From: Paraburkholderia tuberum STM678 | Lineage (GTDB): Bacteria > Pseudomonadota > Gammaproteobacteria > Burkholderiales > Burkholderiaceae | Length of the DNA: 64,000 nucleotides | NCBI RefSeq assembly: GCF_902833905.1 | Contig: NZ_CADFGP010000006.1 | Span: 171,098 to 235,097, forward strand | Reading direction: 5' to 3' | Shown here: piece after piece, positions 26,811 to 34,899 of the stretch | How positions within the stretch are numbered: the stretch's first letter is position 1 | How the letters are laid out: every line of letters starts with the position of its first letter | Position numbers and translations under genes: made by a program | The notes under the pieces: model-generated | What the model was told of the DNA's origin: nothing | Databases searched by the model: none | What the model saw: only the letters and a program-made list of their open reading frames with translations

Positions 26811-29192
26811 TTAGATATGCAGCTTCGCTTCGACATAAAACGTGCGGCCCGGATACGGGTGGTAGACGAAGTAGCGCGCGTCGAACAGGTTGTCGACGCC
26901 GATGCCGAGTTCGCTGAGCTTCGTCGGCTTGAACGTGAACTTCGCGTCGACAACCGTGTAGGTGCTGGTGCCGCCGAACACGTTGGGGTTCGTGTCGGTA
27001 TTCGTCAGCGTGTTGTACTGACGACCCGAGTAACGCGCAGCGAGCGTCAGCGCCGCGCGCGCGTCGAAGTGATACGTCGCGGCAAGATTCGCGCGCCACA
27101 GCGGAATGCGGTAGAAGTACTTGCCGACCGAGGCCGGATTCCGTGCGTTCTCGAGGATCTTCGACTGCGTGTACGCGACGCTCGCGAGCAGATCGAGCCC
27201 GCGCACGAACACGTCCTCGCCCGAATAGCTTGCTTCGACGCCGCGCGAGCGAACCTTGCCGATGTTCTGGAAGTTCGTCACGCTCGGAATCACGGTGGTG
27301 TCGGTCTGACTGAAGATCGTGTTCTTCACGTCGTCCTGAAAGAGGGAGAAGCGGAACACGCCATTCCAATGCGCCCATTCGGCGCTCAGCTCTTTCGACA
27401 GATCGTCTTCGGGCTGCAAATATGGATTGTTGTTGACGATCGCGGAGCCGTTGATTTGCCCCTGGAACAGTTCGCTCGCGGTCGGAAAGCGATACGCGCG
27501 AGCGATCGACGCGCGCAAAGTCAGCTCGTCGCTGACATCGAACGATAGCGACGCCTTCGGCGAAAGGTGGCGCTGGCTGGCATCGCTGTACGCGATCGTC
27601 GTGCCGGGCAGCGACTGTGCGCCATCGTAGGCTTGCCAGTCTTCATAGCGCGCGCCGTAGACGAGCTTCCAGCGCGGCAGAAAGCGCCACGCGTCCTGCG
27701 CATAAAGAGCTTGCGTCTGCGTCTTGCCGGTGAACGCGTTGGCGAACGAGGTCGCGTCGCCGTCGCGCCAGTTCAGCGTGTTGTAGGTCTGGTTGTCGAC
27801 GTAGTAGTTGTCGTAGTGGTAGCCGACGCTCAGTGCGTGATTGGCCAGTCCTGGCTGGTTCGTCGCGGGCGTATAGGTGCCGCGCAGGTCCAGCGTCTTC
27901 CAGCCGGTGCCGTCGTTGAACAGCACGGTGCCGGGGCCATTGCCCGGACCGCCGGCACTCGCGGTGCGTGCGACGCCATTGCCGATGTCGTAATACGAGG
28001 CGATCGCCTCGCCGTTCCAGCCGGTCGCGTTGCGCGTTTTCAGCGACACGCCGTAGAGCCAGTTCTCGCTGTGCCCGACACCCGGCGCAAACGCGGCCGC
28101 CGGAATCGTGTAGTGGTAACCGTTGATCGATACGTTGCCGCTGTACACAGGGTTGCCGGCCGCGTCGCGCAGGAACGTCGATGTTTCGCTGTTGTACGTC
28201 TGGTGCCAGTAGCCGAGCGTGAAGCCGCCCTGCAGCGTCGGCGTGAAGTCGTACTGCATCTTCAGCTTGAACTGGTCCTGCACCGTGTGCTCGATGCCTT
28301 CGCCGTTCACACCGAGCACGGCCGTCGGCGCATTGGTCTGGTTGTTGTAGAAATAGGCGCCGGTGACGGGCGTGTCGCCGGCCTTGGCGGGCGTGGTCGA
28401 TTTAGCGAGTGTTGCGAATTGCAGCGGCTGACTCGTGTTCTCGAGATGATTGACGCCGAGCCGGTACGAGAACTTGCCGATGCTATCGCCGATCGACGCG
28501 CTCGCTTCGCTGCCGTTGAAGCTCTGGTTCACGCCGAACAGGCTGAAGTGCTGCGTGAATGCCTTCACGTCGGCGTTGGCCTCGAACTGCTTTGGCATGC
28601 GCGTGCTGATCAGCACGGTCGCGCCGAGCGAATTGCCCGGATACAGCGCGGAAAACGGCCCGTAGATTACGTCGACCTGCTGGATTTCGTCGGGATACAC
28701 CATCGACCAGCGCGGCGGAAACGAATAGCTATTGCCAAGCAGGTTGCTCAGCAGCAAGCCGTCCGCATAGACGAGGCCGCGCGCGCTCTGCGTATTGCTG
28801 GTGCCGCGCACCGCGATGATCGAATTCAGATCGCCGATAAAGCGCTTGCGTACCGCCAGGTTCGGCATGTACTTGAGCACGTCCTCGGTGTTGACGACGT
28901 TCCAGTTCGCGAACTGATCGCGCGTCACGGTTTCGACGGAGGCCGGCAGGTTCGGGTCGACGGCGCGCGGTGCGGCGCTCGCGCTTGCGCTTGCGCTCGC
29001 ACTGACGCTGACGGCGGGCAGCGTCGCGTCGGTGTTTGCGTCGGCGGCATGCGTGGGTGTTGCGACGAAAGCCGGCACGAAGGCAGGCATGAGCGCGGGC
29101 CAAAGAACGGAACGACGAACCGCGCGACGAGCGGAAAAGACAGCGTCACGGCGGACGCAATAAGAGAGCCTTCGCAGCGCGAAGTTGAACAT
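26811..29192 (-). CDS. TonB-dependent outer-membrane receptor
   Basis: Outer-membrane active-transport receptor of 793 aa. A long signal sequence with Arg-rich start ends near PTHA-AD (residue 49). A TonB-box-like TLPAVSVSASA precedes the plug domain (PASVETVTRDQFANWN, DVLKYMPNLAVRKRF, VRGTSN). The beta-barrel follows, and the chain ends in FYVEAKLHI, an aromatic-ending final strand. The GAGGAAACG ribosome site supports the ATG at 29192. It lies between the DUF2946 and PepSY genes, which points to a metal or metallophore ligand. No Fur box is evident upstream. Copper is a possibility because of the neighbours. Confidence 0.9.
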   Translation of the reverse strand: MFNFALRRLSYCVRRDAVFSARRAVRRSVLWPALMPAFVPAFVATPTHAADANTDATLPAVSVSASASASASAAPRAVDPNLPASVETVTRDQFANWNVVNTEDVLKYMPNLAVRKRFIGDLNSIIAVRGTSNTQSARGLVYADGLLLSNLLGNSYSFPPRWSMVYPDEIQQVDVIYGPFSALYPGNSLGATVLISTRMPKQFEANADVKAFTQHFSLFGVNQSFNGSEASASIGDSIGKFSYRLGVNHLENTSQPLQFATLAKSTTPAKAGDTPVTGAYFYNNQTNAPTAVLGVNGEGIEHTVQDQFKLKMQYDFTPTLQGGFTLGYWHQTYNSETSTFLRDAAGNPVYSGNVSINGYHYTIPAAAFAPGVGHSENWLYGVSLKTRNATGWNGEAIASYYDIGNGVARTASAGGPGNGPGTVLFNDGTGWKTLDLRGTYTPATNQPGLANHALSVGYHYDNYYVDNQTYNTLNWRDGDATSFANAFTGKTQTQALYAQDAWRFLPRWKLVYGARYEDWQAYDGAQSLPGTTIAYSDASQRHLSPKASLSFDVSDELTLRASIARAYRFPTASELFQGQINGSAIVNNNPYLQPEDDLSKELSAEWAHWNGVFRFSLFQDDVKNTIFSQTDTTVIPSVTNFQNIGKVRSRGVEASYSGEDVFVRGLDLLASVAYTQSKILENARNPASVGKYFYRIPLWRANLAATYHFDARAALTLAARYSGRQYNTLTNTDTNPNVFGGTSTYTVVDAKFTFKPTKLSELGIGVDNLFDARYFVYHPYPGRTFYVEAKLHI

Positions 29193-29274
29193 GAGCGTTT
29201 CCTCGATGCATTGAACAGGCGATCGCAGGCCTCGTCGATGTGGGCGACGAAGGCGCGATCAGAACCGGTAGCGA

Positions 29275-29685
29275 TCAGGAAACGGCAGGTGGGGCGCGCG
29301 GACGTCCCGACGGGAAGGCGCCAAGCGGGGTGAAGCGGGTGGACAGCGTGGGCGGCGCGGTGCCGGCCAGCGGCAGCGCGGCCGGCGGCTCGACGGCGGC
29401 GAGCGTCGGCATCGCGACGTGATGTTCGAGCAGATGACAGTAGCCGCAGGCGCCGAAGGCATCGTCGTGGCTCAGATGCACGGGCGCGGGGCTGGTTTGA
29501 GCGACGACGCTCGCATCGCTCACATTGCTTGCACCAGCCGGGTGAAGCGCCGAACATAGCGCGGCAATCGGCTCGTGGGCGCGGCCCGATTCGAGCAACT
29601 GACTCACGAGCGGCGCGAACACGACGAGCCACATGGCGATGAGGCCAAGCCATGCGGTCAGGTGGTTGCGCGAGTGTCGAGTCAT
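29275..29685 (-). CDS. DUF2946 family protein
   Basis: Small exported or membrane-anchored protein, 136 aa. One hydrophobic segment spans residues 9-28 (LTAWLGLIAMWLVVFAPLVS). The central part carries HLSHDDAFGACGYCHLLEHH, the Cys/His motif that defines DUF2946 and looks like a metal site. The C-terminal 50 residues are Pro/Ala-rich. DUF2946 genes commonly precede TonB receptors and PepSY proteins, as here, and have been linked to copper and iron handling. ATG 29685 puts the hydrophobic segment at the usual position. Role is inferred. Confidence 0.78.
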   Translation of the reverse strand: MTRHSRNHLTAWLGLIAMWLVVFAPLVSQLLESGRAHEPIAALCSALHPAGASNVSDASVVAQTSPAPVHLSHDDAFGACGYCHLLEHHVAMPTLAAVEPPAALPLAGTAPPTLSTRFTPLGAFPSGRPRAPPAVS

Positions 29686-29824
29686 GATCGTCGAAGAAAA
29701 GACGGGCGCGATTCTAGCATCACCGCGCGATCCTTTCATTCGCAATGACGGGCATAACGGCGGATTAGACGATGAAACAGCGCTTATTTCGGTGCGCTGA
29801 GGCCGAGGCAACAACCAGCGAGCC

Positions 29825-30025
29825 GTGGCGCTATGTTCGGCCGGGCAGTTCGCCGACGCGTTGCCCCTCGTCGCGCCGCTGCTCGACGATTCCGCCTTGC
29901 CGAACGATCAGCGGGCCGAAGCGTTCAATATTGCCGGTGCGTGTTCGTTCGCGCTGGGTCAGTGGGCGAGCTCGGTCGAGCGCGCGCGGCAGGCGTGCGT
30001 CGAGCGATTCGGCGGCGCGCTATGA
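29825..30025 (+). pseudogene. Fragment of a TPR-like protein
   Basis: A 66-aa frame (GTG start at 29825, stop at 30025) reads ALCSAGQFADALPLVAPLLDD, then EAFNIAGACSFALGQWASSV. This has the helix-turn-helix spacing of tetratricopeptide repeats. Codon use is gene-like, but the frame is closed by a stop upstream at about 29800 and ends after barely two repeats. There is no ribosome site. It overlaps the end of the converging gene by 6 bp. It is most likely the remnant of a larger TPR gene, though a tiny functional protein is not excluded. Confidence 0.45.
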
Positions 30026-30616
30026 CGCCTCTGTGAGCTGCATGTGATACAGGCCCCACGGCGACAATTCGAAGCGGTCCTTCAGTGGCTTGGCCGCGAG
30101 TTCGGGAATCTGATCGGCGTCGTAGATCGCCCATAACGGCCCCACGCCGCCGAGCGCCAGCGGCTTGCCGTCCATTTGTGTCGCGACGATGAAGTGATAC
30201 TCGCGCACCTTGTCGAGCGTCGTCAACACCGCGTAGCCATCGACCGCGTGCATGACGATCTGCATGCTGCCCGCGTCGGGCGCACCGACGTTTGCGAGCA
30301 CGTCGGTGAGCAGCGGGCCGCTAAACGTATGCATGTGCGCATCGTATTCGATCGTCGGATGGATCGTCACGGTCTTCATGCTGGCGAGCCACGGCAGATC
30401 GACGCCGTACGCTTGCGAAAACTTCACCTGGTGCTTCGCCAGCAGTTGATCGAAAGCCGGATTGAGCGCGCCGCGATTGCTGTGCTTGATCGCGCCGGAG
30501 ATCGTCAGGACGACCGGAGACGGCCCGCATTCGGCGTGCTCACGCTTCGCGCCGAATGCGGGCGCGACCGCCGCGCCCAGTGCCGCGGCGCTGGTCAGGA
30601 ACTGGCGTTTGTTCAT
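30020..30616 (-). CDS. Exported molybdopterin-type oxidoreductase domain protein (SUOX-fold)
   Basis: Exported protein of 198 aa. A signal peptide MNKRQFLTSAAALGAAVAPA is cut after AFGA. The rest fits a small sulfite-oxidase-like domain (VVLTISGAIKHSN, HTFSGPLLTDVLANVGAP, VHAVDGYAV as MHAVDGYAVLTTL, LALGGVGPLWAIYD). Stand-alone forms of this fold often lack the cofactor cysteine. Here only one Cys (residue 30, just after the leader) is present, and it is not in the usual cofactor context. It may therefore bind ligand without catalysis. The start is ATG 30616, with GGAGAAAACG upstream. Confidence 0.7.
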   Translation of the reverse strand: MNKRQFLTSAAALGAAVAPAFGAKREHAECGPSPVVLTISGAIKHSNRGALNPAFDQLLAKHQVKFSQAYGVDLPWLASMKTVTIHPTIEYDAHMHTFSGPLLTDVLANVGAPDAGSMQIVMHAVDGYAVLTTLDKVREYHFIVATQMDGKPLALGGVGPLWAIYDADQIPELAAKPLKDRFELSPWGLYHMQLTEAS

Positions 30617-30733
30617 TACGTTTTCTCCGGGTGTCGTCGAGGCGCCGCGTGGTGAGGTGCGCGCTCTTCTATTGTCGGAGAATTGTCGCCGCACGTGATA
30701 CGGCGATGCTTCATTAACGCGTCATTCGCTATG

Positions 30734-32053
30734 CTATTTCCGCTTGCGGTTCGTGCCGATACTGACGGTGCGCGTCACATCGACGACCGACAGCCGGATC
30801 GCGTCGATCAATGCGCGCGCGGCCGGTGACGGCGTGCCCGCCGCGCGCATCGTCAGGCCGATCTCGCGCCGCGTGTTGTGCAGCGGTACATCGAGCACCA
30901 CCAGTTGCCCGGACTGAATCTCGTGATGCAACTGCTGCGCCGACAAGGCAGCCGCCATGTCGGTACCGAGCAGCAGGCCGCGAATCACCGCGAGGTCGGC
31001 GGTCTCGACGGTCGGCAGTGGAGGCTTCACCTTCATCCGCTTGAATTGCGTTTCGAACAGCGCACGCGCCGGCGCGTTGCTGCGCGGCAGAATCCACTGC
31101 GCGTCGCGCAGACCCATGATGGTCAGATCGTGCGCGTGAGTCAGCGGATGACCGCGGCGCACCAGCACCACCATGTCTTCCGACATCAGCCGCTCGTTTT
31201 TCGGGCCGCTCGTCGCGTCGTTGTCGCGCAGCGCGCCGAGAATGAAATCGATGTCGCCCGCGCGCAGACCGGCCACGAGCGTCTCGTAGGCGCTTTCGTC
31301 GGTGACCACGCGCACGCCCGGATTCTCCGAGGTCATTCGCGCGATCGCCTTCGGCAGGATCAGCGTGCGCCCGAGCGGCAACGCGCCGACTGTCACCGAG
31401 CCCTGAATCTTGCCGTGCAATGCGGCGATATCGTCGGGGACGTGGCGCAGTTCGTTCAGCGCGCGGCGTACGTGAAGCAGGAACGTTTCGCCCTCGGCCG
31501 TCAGCAGAATGCCGCGCGGGCTGCGGTGAAACAGACTCAGTCCCGAGCCGCTTTCGAGTACCCGGATCGCGGTGCTCACCGCGGGCTGGCTGATGCCGAA
31601 GGTTTTTGCCGCGCTCGGCATATGCCGATGCCGCGCGAGTGCCGCGAATAGTTGCAAGCGCCGCGTGTTGAGCAGGTACGCGGGCAATGCGCCTTCCGCG
31701 ACGGGCCGGCGGCGCGTCTGTCGCGCGGCGCACCATCGGGCGAGTTCTTCGAGTTCGGCGAAGATCCGCTCGCAGCGATGCAGCACCGCGCGGCCGACCG
31801 GAGTGGGCAGCATGCCCGAAGGACCGCGATCGAACAGCGGTTCGCCGAGCGCCGACTCGAGCTCCTGCACGGAGCGCGTGACCGCCGACTGCGCGCGAAA
31901 CAACGCGGCCGCCGCGCGCGTCGCGCTGCCCATCTCGGCGACGAGCCGGAATGCGCGCAGTTGCGCGAGATTGAGCAGGTCCTTGCTGCTGACCGACAGC
32001 GGCGCTTTGGCGCTCGCCTGGCTGGTGGCGGCGGAAAGCGTGTCGTTGCTCAT
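30734..32053 (-). CDS. LysR-family regulator with two tandem HTH domains
   Basis: Regulator of 439 aa, about 130 longer than normal LysR proteins. Residues about 27-90 form one winged HTH (LAQLRAFRLVAEMGSATRAA, AQSAVTRSVQELE). Residues about 130-190 form a second complete one (TRRLQLFAALARHRHMPSAA, ISQPAVSTAIRVLE). A single effector-binding domain follows (GSVTVGALPLGRTLILP). Both HTH units keep the LysR helix pattern, so neither looks degenerate. The gene overlaps the upstream GntR gene by 4 bp (ATGA) and is divergent from ligB-ligA, so it probably helps regulate protocatechuate or gallate cleavage. Family call is firm, target is inferred. Confidence 0.87.
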   Translation of the reverse strand: MSNDTLSAATSQASAKAPLSVSSKDLLNLAQLRAFRLVAEMGSATRAAAALFRAQSAVTRSVQELESALGEPLFDRGPSGMLPTPVGRAVLHRCERIFAELEELARWCAARQTRRRPVAEGALPAYLLNTRRLQLFAALARHRHMPSAAKTFGISQPAVSTAIRVLESGSGLSLFHRSPRGILLTAEGETFLLHVRRALNELRHVPDDIAALHGKIQGSVTVGALPLGRTLILPKAIARMTSENPGVRVVTDESAYETLVAGLRAGDIDFILGALRDNDATSGPKNERLMSEDMVVLVRRGHPLTHAHDLTIMGLRDAQWILPRSNAPARALFETQFKRMKVKPPLPTVETADLAVIRGLLLGTDMAAALSAQQLHHEIQSGQLVVLDVPLHNTRREIGLTMRAAGTPSPAARALIDAIRLSVVDVTRTVSIGTNRKRK

Positions 32054-32760
32054 GCCGCGCCCGCGATCAGATGCAACGACGGCAGCGACAGATTCAGACT
32101 TTCCTTCGAGATCTGCGTGTGCTCCTTCATCAACGCATCGACGCGCGCGCCTTCGCCTTTTTTCAGCGCGTCGACGATCGCGTGATGCTGGCGATGCGCG
32201 TACATCAGCATCATGAATTGACGCTCGCGCGCGGATTCGTCGAACGCGATCGTGAACGGCGACACGAACGGCACCTTGTCGTTCAGACTGAGCGCGGCCG
32301 TGACCGCCTGGTTCTGCGCCGCGTCGACGATCAGTGCATGAAAGCGGCCGTTCATCTGCGCGTAGCGCACGTCGTCGCCTGGCTGCAGATGCTTTTGCTC
32401 GAAGATCGCGTCGCCTTCACGCAGGCAGTCGTCGAGCGCGGCGGCGAGCGCGGGGCTCACGCCGTTTTCGGCGACCGAGCGCGCGGCGAGTCCCTCGAGC
32501 ACGCCGCGCACGCCGCGCACGTCGATCGCGTCGAGCACGTCGCGCACGCTGAAGCGGCGCACGACGTAACCGCGCGAGCCCGAACGATCGAGCAGGCATT
32601 CCGACGACAGCACGCTCAACGCATAACGCAGCGGCGTGCGCGACACGCCGAGCCATTGCGCAAGCTGCGCTTCGACGAGCCGCTGCCCGGGCGACAGTTC
32701 GCCCGACAGGATCTTCTCGCGTAAGGTCTGCACGATCGCTTGCTGGGTGGTCTCGTTCAT
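32050..32760 (-). CDS. GntR-family transcriptional regulator (FCD subfamily)
   Basis: Regulator of 236 aa. The N-terminal winged HTH (residues 8-75) has LREKILSGELSPGQRLVEAQLAQ (split here as two helices) and the recognition helix VSRTPLRYALSVL. The C-terminal FCD domain has metal/effector histidines in NGRFHALIVDAA and YAHRQHHAIVDALKKG. ATG 32760 gives the standard start, and the frame extends further upstream without similarity. It is first in an operon with the double-HTH LysR gene and divergent from ligB. FCD regulators usually sense organic or aromatic acids. Confidence 0.87.
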   Translation of the reverse strand: MNETTQQAIVQTLREKILSGELSPGQRLVEAQLAQWLGVSRTPLRYALSVLSSECLLDRSGSRGYVVRRFSVRDVLDAIDVRGVRGVLEGLAARSVAENGVSPALAAALDDCLREGDAIFEQKHLQPGDDVRYAQMNGRFHALIVDAAQNQAVTAALSLNDKVPFVSPFTIAFDESARERQFMMLMYAHRQHHAIVDALKKGEGARVDALMKEHTQISKESLNLSLPSLHLIAGAA

Positions 32761-33020
32761 CGTTTCGTCGCTCGTCGGAAGCAGCGCAGTATAGCCACGC
32801 GTGCAGCACCGCTCCAAGCCTTGGAAATGTGCGTTGCGAGTTGTTTTCCGGGCCATCTGTTTTATTTATCGCGTGACGAGATGCCAAGGCGTCAGGGAAG
32901 GCTTGCCTCACCGGCTTGGGATACCGAGGGAGCGCTGCGCGGCGTGGGTCGGGGTGCGCTTCATCCGCGCTCCGGCCGCGCAAATGCCGGGTTTTTACTC
33001 GTCAACCCGGCGCTGCCTGA

Positions 33021-33028
33021 GGTATACC
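33021..33028. promoter_or_regulatory. Candidate GntR/FadR-type operator
   Basis: GGTATACC is an 8-bp perfect palindrome in the 391-bp divergent region between the GntR and ligB genes. It fits the GT-N-AC core bound by many FadR-subfamily GntR proteins. The rest of this region holds a GTATCC-containing stretch near 33063 but no gene. Confidence 0.4.
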
Positions 33029-33151
33029 CGTGCTTCCCGTATCGCGGCACAATTTCTATCTTTGTATCCCAAGACGGTCGTGATGACTAGCGCGGCAAAC
33101 CTGCCGACCTATCCGATTGGCAGCGGCACGAAGTGACGGAAGAGAACGAAT

Positions 33152-33994
33152 ATGGCAAGAATCATTGGTGGTATCGGCACGTCCCATGTACCCACGATCG
33201 GGTTGGCGTACGACAAGGGCAAGCAGAACGAACCGGCATGGGCGCCGATGTTCAAGGGTTATGAACCGGTGGCGCAGTGGCTGGCCGAGCACAAGCCCGA
33301 CGTGATGGTGATGTTCTACAACGACCACGCGAACAGCTTCTTCTTCGACTGCTATCCCACGTTCGCGCTCGGCGTGTCGCCCAACCACGAGTTCGCCGAT
33401 GAAGGCGCCGGCAAGCGTCCGCTGCCCGACATCGCCGGTCATCCGGATCTCGCGATCCATATCGTCGAGCAACTGGTCGCCGACGAATTCGATCTGACCG
33501 TCTTCCAGGACCGCCCGCTCGATCACGGCGTCAATTCGCCGCTGTCGCTGATGCTGCCGCATCAGGGCGGCTGGCCGCTGTCGCTGGTGCCGCTCGAAGT
33601 GAACGTGCTGCAGTATCCGCTGCCCACCGCGAATCGCTGCTACCGGCTCGGCCAGGCGCTGCGTCGCGCGATCGAATCGTTCGAGCAGGATCTGAAGGTC
33701 GTGGTGGTCGGCACGGGCGGGCTGTCGCACCAGGTGCATGGCGAACGCAGCGGCTTCAACAACACCGAATGGGACATGGAATTCCTCGACCTGATCGTCA
33801 GCGATCCGGAGCGTCTTGCCGCGATGAAGCACGTCGATTACGTGCGCCTCGGCGGCGCGGAAAGCGTCGAGACGATCATGTGGCTCGCGATGCGCGGCGC
33901 GCTGGGTCAGAAGGTCCGCGAACTGCATCGCAGCTACTACCTGGCGACCAGCACCGCGATGGCCGTGACGATCTACGAAGAAGAGGTGGCGTAA
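33152..33994 (+). CDS. ligB: Protocatechuate 4,5-dioxygenase-type beta subunit (LigB family)
   Basis: Catalytic subunit of a class III extradiol ring-cleavage dioxygenase, 280 aa. Iron ligands and the acid/base are visible: His12 in GTSHVPT, His59 in YNDHANSF, and Glu237 in GGAESVE, with His193 in GGLSHQVHGE as the catalytic base. It opens protocatechuate at the 4,5 bond, or gallate in related enzymes. The RBS GGAAGAGA precedes ATG 33152. Its stop overlaps the ligA start by one base. None of the downstream meta-pathway genes (ligC, ligI, ligJ, ligK) follows, so substrate and fate of the product are not fixed by context. Confidence 0.9.
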   Translation: MARIIGGIGTSHVPTIGLAYDKGKQNEPAWAPMFKGYEPVAQWLAEHKPDVMVMFYNDHANSFFFDCYPTFALGVSPNHEFADEGAGKRPLPDIAGHPDLAIHIVEQLVADEFDLTVFQDRPLDHGVNSPLSLMLPHQGGWPLSLVPLEVNVLQYPLPTANRCYRLGQALRRAIESFEQDLKVVVVGTGGLSHQVHGERSGFNNTEWDMEFLDLIVSDPERLAAMKHVDYVRLGGAESVETIMWLAMRGALGQKVRELHRSYYLATSTAMAVTIYEEEVA

Positions 33995-34353
33995 TGAATC
34001 CGCAACTGGTTGGCGTCGAAGAACTGACCGGCACGTATCCGTTCGATATCCGCCAGAGCATGAAGGCGATGCGCCTGAACCGCTTTTTCTGGCAGATGCG
34101 CGAAGCGTCGGCGCGCGCGCTGTGGCTCGAAAACCGCACCGCCTCATACGATGCGGCCGGCCTGACGCCGGAAGAACGCACGCTGGTGGACAACACCGAC
34201 TGGATCGGTCTGATCCGTTATGGGGTGTCTTTCTTCGTGCTCGAGAAGTTCGCGCGTGTGGTGAAGATCACCAACCTCGGCGTGTACGCGAGCATGCGTG
34301 GCGAAACGCTCGAAGCGTTTCTGAAGACTCGTCAGGTACCCGACGCCGTTTAA
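33994..34353 (+). CDS. ligA: Protocatechuate 4,5-dioxygenase-type alpha subunit (LigA family)
   Basis: Small helical subunit of 119 aa that covers the LigB active site. It shows SMKAMRLNRFFWQMREAS and the GLTPEERTLVDNTDW segment, then GVYASMRGETLEAFLKTR near the C-terminus, all typical of LigA. Its ATG shares one base with the ligB stop (TAATG), so the subunits are made together. The order ligB-ligA is the reverse of the sphingomonad gene order. No fusion as in gallate dioxygenase is present. Confidence 0.9.
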   Translation: MNPQLVGVEELTGTYPFDIRQSMKAMRLNRFFWQMREASARALWLENRTASYDAAGLTPEERTLVDNTDWIGLIRYGVSFFVLEKFARVVKITNLGVYASMRGETLEAFLKTRQVPDAV

Positions 34354-34407
34354 AGGCCGCGCATCAAGGCAGCGCTGTCCGCTGGGTAATCCGATTTGAA
34401 AGTTCCG

Positions 34408-34869
34408 ATGTGTAGTTCAAGCCACCCGGCTTACTTCGACCCGGCCGTGATTATCGGCGGGTTCATGTCGCATATCTTCTTTGCTGTGCCGTTGGCGTTG
34501 ACCGTCAAGCGGTTGAAAGGTAAAGGGCTTTGGCTATACCTCGAAAACGGCCGCACGCTCGCGGCTGTCGTGATCGACGGGGATAACGACACGGGTGTCG
34601 CTCATTTGCGCTGGTTCATCGTCGACGATTCTTTGCGCGGCCCCGGGATTGGACGGCAATTGCTGTCGCATGCCATGCGTTTCGTCGACGAGCGGTTCGA
34701 CGAAACCTATCTATGGACGTTCAAGGGGCTCGACGCGGCGCGTCATCTGTACGAGTCATTCGGCTTTCGGCTAAGTGAAGAATCGGAAGGCACGCAATGG
34801 GGAACACGCGTGGTCGAGCAGCGTTTCAACCGGCTTTGCGCAAGGAAAGGCGATAACGGTACTGCGTGA
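34408..34869 (+). CDS. GNAT family N-acetyltransferase
   Basis: Probable acetyl-CoA-dependent acetyltransferase, 153 aa from ATG 34408. The core is clear: VVIDGDNDTGVAHLRWFIVD, then RGPGIGRQLLSHAM (the R-x-x-G-x-G acetyl-CoA loop), LWTFKGLDAARHLYESFGFR and the EGTQWGT ending. The first 45 residues (FDPAVIIGGFMSHIFFAVPL) are hydrophobic and do not look like the usual first helices of this family, so the N-terminus may be altered or the true start may lie elsewhere (ATG 34465 or TTG 34396). It is the same strand as ligA but separated by 54 bp, and probably unrelated in function. Confidence 0.75.
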   Translation: MCSSSHPAYFDPAVIIGGFMSHIFFAVPLALTVKRLKGKGLWLYLENGRTLAAVVIDGDNDTGVAHLRWFIVDDSLRGPGIGRQLLSHAMRFVDERFDETYLWTFKGLDAARHLYESFGFRLSEESEGTQWGTRVVEQRFNRLCARKGDNGTA

Positions 34870-34899
34870 TCGGCGCGGCAGCGAACTCGACGCCGTCGG

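Noticed and set aside
26741..26953. Upstream extension of the PepSY protein frame
   Set aside because: It overlaps the TonB receptor gene in another frame, and the family N-terminus begins after ATG 26740.
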